From: CAWCKS01 sp963763485
GTDB taxonomy: Bacteria; Pseudomonadota; Alphaproteobacteria; Rhizobiales; Xanthobacteraceae
Length of the DNA stretch: 64,000 nt
Assembly (NCBI GenBank): GCA_963763485.1
Contig: CAVXOW010000007.1
Location: 62,001-126,000 of the forward strand
Direction: 5' to 3'
The position numbers were made by a program, and so were the translations under genes. This document shows positions 1 to 6,630 of the stretch, one piece after another; within the stretch, counting starts at the first letter, position 1; every line of letters starts with the position of its first letter. The notes beneath the pieces were generated by a model. That model saw only the letters and a program-made list of their open reading frames with translations. It made no database searches and was not told the DNA's origin.

Positions 1-22
1 GCATCAGCGGGGCGTTGCTCAT
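1..22 (-). CDS. 5' end of a minus-strand gene, possibly DUF1013 regulator
   Basis: Only the first seven codons lie in the window, reading MSNAPLM from an ATG at 22. A strong AGAAGGAG ribosome-binding site lies about seven bases upstream on the minus strand, so the start is credible. The seven residues resemble the N-terminus I associate with DUF1013/TrcR-type cell-cycle regulators of alphaproteobacteria. That match rests on very little sequence and is only a suggestion. Confidence 0.4.
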
Positions 23-507
23 GGCAAATCTCCTTCTGTCCTCGCCCGCCCCTCTTTGGGAGGGCGAAGTGGTTCGTCATCGGTGATGACTGGAATTGCT
101 GCGTATATAGGCGGTCGGAAGCCCTGTATGCAATGGGATTTGGCCATCCGTTAAGGCCACCGCGGGCCTTGCCTTGACTTGGCTGATCGGGAGGGCCAAT
201 TCGGGGGTGCTCATTGATCGTTCGCCGGTTCCTGGACGGCCTCGACAGCGGGCTGGTATCACCGAATCGCTGCGGTTCCGGCGGATTTCGCAAAGCTTAA
301 CCGGCGAAAATGCCCTATAAGGCGGTCGAAATCGCATGTTTCAGCCAGATTTGTCCGACCAAACCAATCACCCTCGTCGCGAGACTTAATCCTGGAGCAT
401 GATCCGGAAAAGTGGATACGGTTTTCCGACGAGATCATGCTCAACTAAGAAGCCGCCAGATCTGTTGCCCCGTTCAAGTCCGAAGCCTGAAAAAGAGACC
501 GCTACCT
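23..507. other. Divergent intergenic region upstream of ispH
   Basis: About 485 bases separate the partial minus-strand gene from ispH. No convincing reading frame was found. The region must hold the promoters of both genes, but I could not place boxes with confidence. The only clear structure is the dispersed inverted repeat at 395-442, which would lie in the ispH leader. Confidence 0.5.
395..442. repeat. Rhizobiales dispersed inverted repeat, copy 1
   Basis: Perfect 10-bp arms GAGCATGATC and GATCATGCTC enclose a core containing GGAAAAGTGG and GGTTTTCCG. Two further good copies lie at 10725-10773 and 44879-44927, and a degenerate one at 34109-34140. I recognise the core as a common intergenic palindrome of Bradyrhizobium and related genera. 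Its function is unknown to me. Confidence 0.75.
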
Positions 508-1482
508 ATGTCAGCCAGCCAGAAACCCAAGCTCAACATCGTCCTTTGCTCGCCGCGCGGCTTTTGCGCCGGCGTGGTGCGGGCGATCGACACGGTGGAA
601 AAGGCGCTGAAGCTTTATGGCCCGCCGGTCTATGTCCGCCACGAGATCGTCCATAACCGCCACGTCGTGGAAAGCCTGCGCGCCAAGGGCGCGATCTTCG
701 TCGAGGAGCTCGACGAAATCCCCGACACCAACGCGCCGGTCGTGTTCTCCGCTCACGGCGTGCCGAAATCAATTCCGGCCGAAGCCGATCGCCGTAACTT
801 TTTCGCGCTGGACGCGACCTGCCCATTAGTCACCAAGGTGCATCGCGAGGCCGAAATCCACTACAAGCGCGGTCGCGAGATCGCGCTGATCGGGCACGAG
901 GGCCACCCCGAGGTGGTCGGCACGCTCGGCCAGCTGCCGCAGGGCGCGGTGATGCTGATCGAGACCGTGGAGCAGGCAAGGGCGTTCCAGCCGAAGGATC
1001 CCTCGAAGCTCGCCTTCGTGACGCAGACGACGTTGTCGATCGACGACACCGCGGCGATCGTGCAGACCTTGCGCGACCGCTTCCCCGGCGTCATCGGCCC
1101 GCACAAGGAAGACATTTGCTACGCCACGACCAACCGCCAGCTCGCCGTGAAGCGGGTCGCGCCGGTGGTCGACGCCATGATCGTGGTCGGTTCGCCGAAC
1201 TCGTCGAACTCGCAGCGCCTGCGCGAGGTCGCCGAGCACGAAGGCTGCAAGCGCGCGGTGCTGGTCAACGGCGCCGCCGATCTCGACTGGTCGATGTTCG
1301 AAGGCGTCACCCGCCTCGGCATCACCGCCGGCGCCTCGGCACCCGAGGTCCTGGTCGAGGAAATCCTCGACGCCTTCGCCGAGCGCTATGTGCTCAGCGT
1401 CGATACCGTCTCGGCGGCGTCCGAGGATGGCATCTTCTTCCCGCTGCCGCGTCCCTTGCGGCACGAGACCGCCGCCGAGTAA
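508..1482 (+). CDS. ispH: 4-hydroxy-3-methylbut-2-enyl diphosphate reductase
   Basis: IspH (LytB) catalyses the last step of the non-mevalonate isoprenoid pathway, reducing HMBPP to IPP and DMAPP with a [4Fe-4S] cluster in the cytoplasm. The three cluster cysteines appear in their expected contexts: RGFCAGV (about C20), DATCPLVTKVH (about C105) and EDICYATTNRQ (about C204). The IGHEGHPEV and GSPNSSNSQRL motifs are also present. The 324-residue length fits the family. The ATG at 508 was preferred over an upstream in-frame ATG at 412 because family homology begins right after it and an AAGAGA site precedes it. The gene stands alone; a repeat lies in its leader and another downstream. Confidence 0.97.
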   Translation: MSASQKPKLNIVLCSPRGFCAGVVRAIDTVEKALKLYGPPVYVRHEIVHNRHVVESLRAKGAIFVEELDEIPDTNAPVVFSAHGVPKSIPAEADRRNFFALDATCPLVTKVHREAEIHYKRGREIALIGHEGHPEVVGTLGQLPQGAVMLIETVEQARAFQPKDPSKLAFVTQTTLSIDDTAAIVQTLRDRFPGVIGPHKEDICYATTNRQLAVKRVAPVVDAMIVVGSPNSSNSQRLREVAEHEGCKRAVLVNGAADLDWSMFEGVTRLGITAGASAPEVLVEEILDAFAERYVLSVDTVSAASEDGIFFPLPRPLRHETAAE

Positions 1483-1521
1483 GGCCGGCAAAATCCGCGC
1501 TCTCCGCTCAATTGTCGATTT

Positions 1522-1609
1522 TGTCATGGCCGGGCTTGACCCGGCCATCTCGATCGGAGACGCATTGCCTCTTCAGGCGGGATCACCGGGACAAGCCCGG
1601 TGATGACAG
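1522..1609. repeat. Paired GGCCGGGC palindromic repeat
   Basis: Two hairpins, around ATGGCCGGGCTTGACCCGGCCAT and ATCACCGGGACAAGCCCGGTGAT, are separated by about 30 bases. Related pairs occur at 14357-14445 and 23089-23174. This is a dispersed intergenic element. It may also act as a transcription end between ispH and thrB, but no T-tract is visible. Confidence 0.7.
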
Positions 1610-1675
1610 GTGAGAAGTTACTTCCGCTAGTGTTGGAATCGGCGTTAGTGATTCTATTCGGGATCAGGATATCCG

Positions 1676-2641
1676 ATGGCGGTCTACACCGACGTCTCCG
1701 CTGAAGAACTGACAGCGTTTCTTGGCAATTACGACATCGGCGATTTGCTCTCCTACAAGGGCATTGCCGAGGGCGTCGAGAATTCCAACTTTCTCGTTCA
1801 CACGAAGAAAGGCTCGTTCTTCCTGACGCTGTACGAGAAGCGCGTTGCGCTCGGTGATCTGCCATTCTTCCTGGCGCTGATGACGCATCTGGCGAGCCGC
1901 GGCATTGCCTGTCCGCAGCCGGTCAAGACCCGCAGTGGCGAAAGCCTCGGCACGCTCGCCGGCCGGCCTGCCGCGATCATCGATTTCATCGAAGGGGTCT
2001 GGCCGCGGCGGCCGAGCGTGGCGCACTGCGCCGCTGTGGGCGACGTGCTGGCGCGCATGCATGTCGCCGGCCAAAGCTTCAACATGAGCCGCAACAACGC
2101 GCTGTCGGTCGCCGGCTGGCGGCCGCTGTTCAAGCAGGCGGCGCTGCGCGCCAACGAGGTGCAGCAGGGACTTTACGAGTTCATCGGCAACGAGCTCGAT
2201 CATCTGGAGCGGCGCTGGCCGCAGGATTTGCCGCAAGGCATCATCCACGCCGACGCATTTCCCGACAATGTGCTGTTCCTCGGCGACAAGCTGTCGGGCC
2301 TGATCGACTTCTATTTCGCCTGCAACGACATGCTGGCCTATGACGTCGCCATCTGCCTCAACGCCTGGTGTTTCGAAGTCGATCACGCCTTCAACGTCAC
2401 CAAGGCGCGCGCGCTGCTCAATGCCTATGCCCGTCAGCGTGCGCTGACGGCGGACGAGCAGGAGGCGTTGCCGCTGCTGTCGCGCGGCGCCGCGCTGCGC
2501 TTCCTGCTGACCCGGCTCGTCGACTGGCTCAATGTGCCGCCCGGCGCGCTGGTGCGGCCGAAGGACCCGCTTGAATATGTCCGCAAGCTGCGCTTCCACC
2601 AGAGCGTTGCAAGCGTGCGGGATTACGGTTTGGCGGCGTGA
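1676..2641 (+). CDS. thrB: Homoserine kinase
   Basis: This 321-residue protein belongs to the aminoglycoside-phosphotransferase-fold homoserine kinases (ThrB type II), which phosphorylate L-homoserine on the route to threonine. The APH catalytic loop is visible as IIHADAFPDNVLF (about residues 190-202), followed by the metal-binding segment GLIDFYFACND. The N-terminus carries EGVENSNFLVHT, the nucleotide-binding strand usual for this family. The final codons overlap the GTG start of rnhA in a GTGA, so the two genes are probably translationally coupled. Start ATG lies just after a repeat-containing spacer; no very strong RBS is seen. Confidence 0.95.
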   Translation: MAVYTDVSAEELTAFLGNYDIGDLLSYKGIAEGVENSNFLVHTKKGSFFLTLYEKRVALGDLPFFLALMTHLASRGIACPQPVKTRSGESLGTLAGRPAAIIDFIEGVWPRRPSVAHCAAVGDVLARMHVAGQSFNMSRNNALSVAGWRPLFKQAALRANEVQQGLYEFIGNELDHLERRWPQDLPQGIIHADAFPDNVLFLGDKLSGLIDFYFACNDMLAYDVAICLNAWCFEVDHAFNVTKARALLNAYARQRALTADEQEALPLLSRGAALRFLLTRLVDWLNVPPGALVRPKDPLEYVRKLRFHQSVASVRDYGLAA

Positions 2642-3105
2642 CAGAGTCGAAAAAATTGCCGCACGTGATCGTGCACACCGACGGCGCCTGCTCGGGCAAT
2701 CCGGGGCCGGGCGGCTGGGGTGCGATCCTGAAATCCGGCGACGTCGAGAAGGAGCTGTCGGGCGGCGAGCCCAACACCACCAACAACCGCATGGAGCTGC
2801 TCGCGGCGATCTCGGCGCTGGAAGCGCTGAAGCGCCCGGCCAGGGTCGACATCTATACCGACAGCCAGTATCTGCGCGGCGGCATTACCGGCTGGATTTT
2901 TGGCTGGAAGAAGAACGGCTGGAAGACCGCCGATCGCAAGCCGGTGAAGAACGTCGATCTCTGGCAGCGTCTCGATCAGGCGCTCGGCGAGCACGAGATC
3001 AAATGGCACTGGGTCAAGGGCCACGCCGGCCACCACGAAAACGAGCGCGCCGACGAATTGGCGCGGAAGGGGCTTCAGGAGGCGAGGGAGCGCGCGCAGT
3101 CTTGA
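2638..3105 (+). CDS. rnhA: Ribonuclease HI
   Basis: RNase HI cleaves the RNA strand of RNA-DNA hybrids during replication. The 155-residue protein shows the full catalytic set: D15 in HTDGACSGNPGPGGWG, E53 in NNRMELL, D75 in YTDSQYL and D139 in ENERADELA, with the loop histidine near H129 in VKGHAG. It starts with GTG overlapping the thrB stop by four bases (GTGA), implying translational coupling. The usual length and intact motifs make the call firm. Confidence 0.97.
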   Translation: MTESKKLPHVIVHTDGACSGNPGPGGWGAILKSGDVEKELSGGEPNTTNNRMELLAAISALEALKRPARVDIYTDSQYLRGGITGWIFGWKKNGWKTADRKPVKNVDLWQRLDQALGEHEIKWHWVKGHAGHHENERADELARKGLQEARERAQS

Positions 3106-3167
3106 CGCGGCCGCTCGGCTCGATCATTAGTCGCTCCATGATCCGCCGCCACACCCGCTTCGTGTCG

Positions 3168-3190
3168 AAAAAAGCGCCCCTCTCGGGGCT
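3168..3190 (-). terminator. Intrinsic-terminator-like hairpin on the minus strand
   Basis: On the minus strand GCCCC-GAGA-GGGGC is followed by a six-base T run (the A run at 3168-3173 on plus). No minus-strand gene reads into it from the right, so it may be a fortuitous hairpin or the end of a short antisense RNA. Confidence 0.4.
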
Positions 3191-3233
3191 CGCGGATCCG
3201 CGCGTGCGTTAAACTCAAGCGCACCAAGGTTCG

Positions 3234-3266
3234 AAAACCCCGCCGGCTTCGACGGGGTTTTTTGTT
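3234..3266 (+). terminator. Rho-independent terminator after rnhA
   Basis: A stem AAAACCCCG...CGGGGTTTT with a GC-rich loop is followed directly by T6. It lies 130 bases after the rnhA stop and just before the RBS of the dapA-like gene, so it probably ends the thrB-rnhA transcript. Confidence 0.8.
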
Positions 3267-3303
3267 GTCTGTCCCGTCTCCGGCAAACCAAGGAGACCAG
3301 GAC

Positions 3304-4211
3304 ATGCAAACTTCCCATTCCATTCCGCAAGGCTTGTGGCTGCCGCTGATCACGCCGTTCCGCGACGACCACTTCGACGAGGTGTCGGCGCGACGGCTCG
3401 CCGCGCACTATGCCGGAGCCGAGATCGACGGCTTCATTCTCGCCGCCACGACCGGCGAGGGGTTGACGCTCGATGACGACGAAATCCAGCATTACGTTGA
3501 GATCTGCCGTCGTGCGATTGCGGAGGCCGGACGCGCGGTTCAGCTCTGTCTCGGCGTGTCCGGCAGCGATACCCGCAAGGTCGCTGCCGCGCTGCGCACG
3601 GTCGGCGGGCTGGCCGATCGACGGTTACCTGATTACCTGCCCGTATTACACGCGGCCGTCGCAGCTCGGCTTGTTCAGGCATTTCACCGCGTTGGCGGAT
3701 GCGACCGGCAGGCCGATGATGCTCTACAACATTCCCTATCGCACCGGCGTCAATCTCGTGCAACGAGACCATGCTGCGGCTTGCCGAGCATCCGAACATC
3801 GTCGGCGTGAAGGATTGCTCGGCCGATGCGGCGCAATCGTTCGATCTGCTGCGCGACCGGCCCTCCAGCTTTTCCGTGCTGACCGGCGAGGATGCGCTGT
3901 TCTATACCGCGCTGACGCAGGGCGCCGACGGCGGCATTGTGGCCTCGGCCCATGTGGAGACCGCCGCGTTTGCCGCCGTGCGCCGAGAGCTCTCGACGGC
4001 AACCAGCGCGGCGCGCTGGCGCGCTGGCGCAAGCTGGTCGAGCTTCCGCGGCTGTTGTTCGCCGAGCCGAGCCCGGCGCCGATCAAGCACTGGCTGTGGC
4101 GGATCGGATTGATCGACAGCCCGCGAGGTGCGGCTGCCGATGACTGAAGTGAGCGAGCGCCTCGCCGCCCGGATAGACGCAGAGATCGCGGAACAGGCGG
4201 CGGCGGCATAG
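3304..4211 (+). CDS. DapA-family aldolase/synthase, four frame shifts in this sequence
   Basis: This is a DHDPS/N-acetylneuraminate-lyase family protein, a class I aldolase fold using a Schiff-base lysine. Family segments follow in order but in changing frames: GLWLPLITPF and AATTGEGLTLDDDE, then PIDGYLITCPYYTRPSQ, then MLRLAEHPNIVGVKDCS (catalytic Lys) and LTGEDALFYTAL, then PSPAPIKHWLWRIGLID, then a last stretch ending at TAG 4209-4211. Inferred indels are +1 near 3601-3610, +1 near 3755-3762, -1 near 3988-3998 and +1 near 4118-4128. No segment has an internal stop or a missing motif, so sequence errors seem likelier than decay. A true pseudogene cannot be excluded. An AAGGAG site precedes the ATG. 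The substrate is unknown; it may be a paralogue rather than the main dapA. Confidence 0.75.
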
Positions 4212-4285
4212 CATGACGGCCGTCATCCTATCGCGCGGGAACGGCGCCAAAACCTCGCAGAAAATCGCGAAAAGTCGTTTAACGG

Positions 4286-4352
4286 CCAGCGCTTACGCGT
4301 CAGCGCTGGTCGGGCGATTTAATGGAACGCGCGGCGCCACCGCCGCGCGTCC
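4286..4352. repeat. Two inverted repeats between convergent genes
   Basis: CCAGCGCT and AGCGCTGG form a perfect 8-bp stem at 4286-4309. A second GC-rich stem of the CGCGCGGCG type follows near 4328-4352. They lie between the dapA-like gene and the convergent peroxiredoxin gene. No T-tract is present, so they may be weak terminators only. Confidence 0.45.
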
Positions 4353-4368
4353 GTTGCAGATGGTCTGC

Positions 4369-4854
4369 TTAGAGCTGCTTGACCAGGGTGTCGCCGCCGG
4401 ACACTTCGACGCTGCCCGGCTTCTCCTCGACGTTGAGCTTCTTCACCACGCCATCGTCGACCAGCATCGAGTACCGGCGCGAGCGCACGCCCATGCCGCC
4501 GGCGGAGAAGTCGGCATCGAGGCCGATCGCCTTGGCGAAGTCGGCGGAGCCGTCGGCGAGAAACTCGACCTGGTCCTTCAGGTCGGTGGCGCGCTTCCAG
4601 GCCTGCATCACGAAGGCATCATTCACCGAGGTGACGGCGATGGCGTCGACGCCCTTCGCCTTCATCGCATCGGCGTTGATGGTGATGCTCGGCATGTGCA
4701 TCTTGTGGCAGGTGCCGGTGAACGCGCCGGGCACCGCGAACAGCGCGACTTTCTTGCCCTTGAACACTTCGTCCGTGCTCTTCCACACCGGGCCGTCCCC
4801 GGTCATCACACGGAACTTGGACTCCGGAATTTTGTCGCCGACCTTGATCGTCAT
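4369..4854 (-). CDS. Peroxiredoxin, Prx5/glutaredoxin-dependent type
   Basis: A 161-residue thiol peroxidase of the Prx5 subfamily, which reduces hydrogen peroxide and alkyl hydroperoxides. The peroxidatic cysteine is C49 in VPGAFTGTCHKMHMP, the family signature with Gly replacing the more usual Pro before Thr-Cys. The C-terminal half shows GVRSRRYSMLVDDGVV, typical of Prx5 proteins. The ATG at 4854 was chosen because a GAGGG site precedes it and the family N-terminus MTIKVGD begins there. A longer in-frame start at 4953 would add residues without homology. Upstream, GAGCATGA and TCATGCTC (4876-4947) may be a mosaic copy of the dispersed repeat. Confidence 0.95.
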   Translation of the reverse strand: MTIKVGDKIPESKFRVMTGDGPVWKSTDEVFKGKKVALFAVPGAFTGTCHKMHMPSITINADAMKAKGVDAIAVTSVNDAFVMQAWKRATDLKDQVEFLADGSADFAKAIGLDADFSAGGMGVRSRRYSMLVDDGVVKKLNVEEKPGSVEVSGGDTLVKQL

Positions 4855-5014
4855 GTCATTTCCCTCGAGGTGTGAGAGCATGACCCGGACAACACGCCTC
4901 GGGAACGCCCCGAGATGAAACCGGCTCTCCGCAAAAGGTTCATGCTCAAGCAAAAGACTTCCAATGGCCTTTCTTTAAACCCGCGGCATTCACCCGACAA
5001 CCGCCGGATACCGT

Positions 5015-5848
5015 TCAATTCAGGTTGACATTGTATTCATAGGCGCCGTCGCGGTTGACCAGGGTGAATTTCAGGGCCGCGCCCTGCGCCTGCGCGCCCG
5101 GTGGCAGGCCTTCGAGATCGAAGGCGAAACGCGAAAGTCCTGCCGGCGCATGCTCTTCCGGCTTCGGTTCGGGCAGCGACCAGCTCGGCGCGGGTCCCTC
5201 GACGAACAACTCGACATGTTCCGATTGCGGCTTCAGCACATCGACGACGACCCTGTTGCCGTCGCGCCTGACTTCGCGAATACCTGATGGCCCGGCGCCG
5301 ATCTCGGTTGGCTTCGGCACCGTGTTCAGCGCATTCGCAAGTTCGGAATCCATCGCGCTCACCGCGTCGACGAAGCCGAGCTCGAGCGAAGCGTCGACCG
5401 GCAGGCACAGCCGCTCGCAAATCGCATAGTCGACCGTCGCCCGCAGCGTCACCGGCTTGTCGGCGCTCTTCGGCACGATGCGCAGCGGCAGGATCAAATG
5501 CTTCTGATAGCCGTAGGAGACGCCTCCCGCGCCATCGGAAAATTTCATCGGCGCCGGAAACAGCGGCGTGACCGACTCGACGTTTTCGGACTTGGCGAAA
5601 TCGATGCGCGGTGGCACTCCGGAATTGCCCGGCGTCCGCCAGTAGGTCTTCCAGCCGTCTTGCAACTCGAATTCGATGCCGCCGAGCAGGACGGCGCCAT
5701 TGCGCGAGCCTGCCAGCAAGCGCACCGCCGAGTGCGCATCTTTTGACCAGGCCGACGCCTCTTCGGCGTCAGCGGTTACCGAAACACAATCCAGCCCCGC
5801 GATTGCGGCGACTGCCAGCAATGCGGGCAGGGGAATGAAAGCATTCAT
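5015..5848 (-). CDS. Periplasmic DsbD-alpha-like thiol-disulfide domain protein
   Basis: A 277-residue secreted protein with a signal peptide (residues 1 to about 28, ending near TADA) and a domain like the N-terminal alpha domain of DsbD. DsbD-alpha passes electrons to periplasmic disulfide isomerases and cytochrome-c maturation proteins. The cysteine pair is C144 and C148 in YAICERLCLP. Upstream, LQDGWKTYWRTPGNSGVPP is characteristic of this family. The membrane beta and thioredoxin gamma domains of full DsbD are absent, so it must work with separate partners or act only as a copper- or thiol-handling domain. It is divergent from algH. The RBS is weak. Confidence 0.85.
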   Translation of the reverse strand: MNAFIPLPALLAVAAIAGLDCVSVTADAEEASAWSKDAHSAVRLLAGSRNGAVLLGGIEFELQDGWKTYWRTPGNSGVPPRIDFAKSENVESVTPLFPAPMKFSDGAGGVSYGYQKHLILPLRIVPKSADKPVTLRATVDYAICERLCLPVDASLELGFVDAVSAMDSELANALNTVPKPTEIGAGPSGIREVRRDGNRVVVDVLKPQSEHVELFVEGPAPSWSLPEPKPEEHAPAGLSRFAFDLEGLPPGAQAQGAALKFTLVNRDGAYEYNVNLN

Positions 5849-5976
5849 GTGGCGTCTTTAGCGAGCCGGAGCCCGCTACACCATTGAATTGGCTGTGATC
5901 CGCCGCCGGACGGTTGATTGACACCGCGGAGGCCCAATATCAGGATGAACGAGAAATAGCTCAAGGTGACTCGCCG

Positions 5977-6618
5977 ATGGAAACTTCACGCGGCAAGCCA
6001 AAGCCCCGCGGCGCCCGACGTCCGTCCGCCGATGCGGCGCAGCGCTACCTCTATGGCAACCTGCTGATCGCGATGCCTGAAATGGCGGACCAGAATTTTC
6101 AGCGCACGGTGATCTATGTATGTGCCCATAATTCCGGCGGCGCCATGGGCATTATCGTTAACCGGCCGGCGGGCAGCCTGAATTTCCCGGGCCTGCTGGC
6201 GCAGCTGAAGATCATCGACAAGTCGGAGCAGATCAGGCTGCCGGAGAGCGCGGGCACGATGAAGGTGCTGCGCGGCGGGCCGGTCGACGAGCAGCGCGGT
6301 TTCGTGCTGCATTCCAGCGATTTCTTCATCAAGGATTCGACACTTGAGATCGACGACGGCATCTCGCTGACCGCGACGCTCGATATTCTCAAGGCGATCG
6401 CGCACGGCGTCGGCCCGCGCCAGGCGATCTTCGCGCTCGGCTATGCCGGCTGGGGCGCCGGCCAGTTGGAGAGCGAGATCCAGCACAATGGCTGGCTGCA
6501 TTGCCCTGCCGATCCCGACCTGATCTTCGACGACGATGTCGACACCAAGTATCGCCGGGCGCTGCAGAAGATCGGCATCCATCCCGGCATGCTGTCGAAC
6601 GAAGCCGGTCACGCCTAA
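5977..6618 (+). CDS. algH: YqgE/AlgH family protein (UPF0301)
   Basis: A 213-residue member of the UPF0301 family. AlgH was named in Pseudomonas for an effect on alginate expression, but its biochemical function is not established. Family motifs are GNLLIAMPEMADQNFQRTVI, NRPAGSLNFPGLL, GGPVDEQRGFVLH and ALGYAGWGAGQLESEI. The ATG at 5977 was chosen over one at 5914 because an AAGGTGA site precedes it and homology starts soon after. The N-terminal 25 residues are basic and low-complexity. The gene runs toward a convergent GGDEF-EAL gene, with only 12 bases between the stops. Confidence 0.93.
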   Translation: METSRGKPKPRGARRPSADAAQRYLYGNLLIAMPEMADQNFQRTVIYVCAHNSGGAMGIIVNRPAGSLNFPGLLAQLKIIDKSEQIRLPESAGTMKVLRGGPVDEQRGFVLHSSDFFIKDSTLEIDDGISLTATLDILKAIAHGVGPRQAIFALGYAGWGAGQLESEIQHNGWLHCPADPDLIFDDDVDTKYRRALQKIGIHPGMLSNEAGHA

Positions 6619-6630
6619 GGGGTAGCTGCC

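Noticed and set aside
3228..3245. GGTTCGAAAACC as a tRNA T-arm
   Set aside because: No acceptor stem, anticodon arm or CCA-end context surrounds it; it is part of the terminator region.
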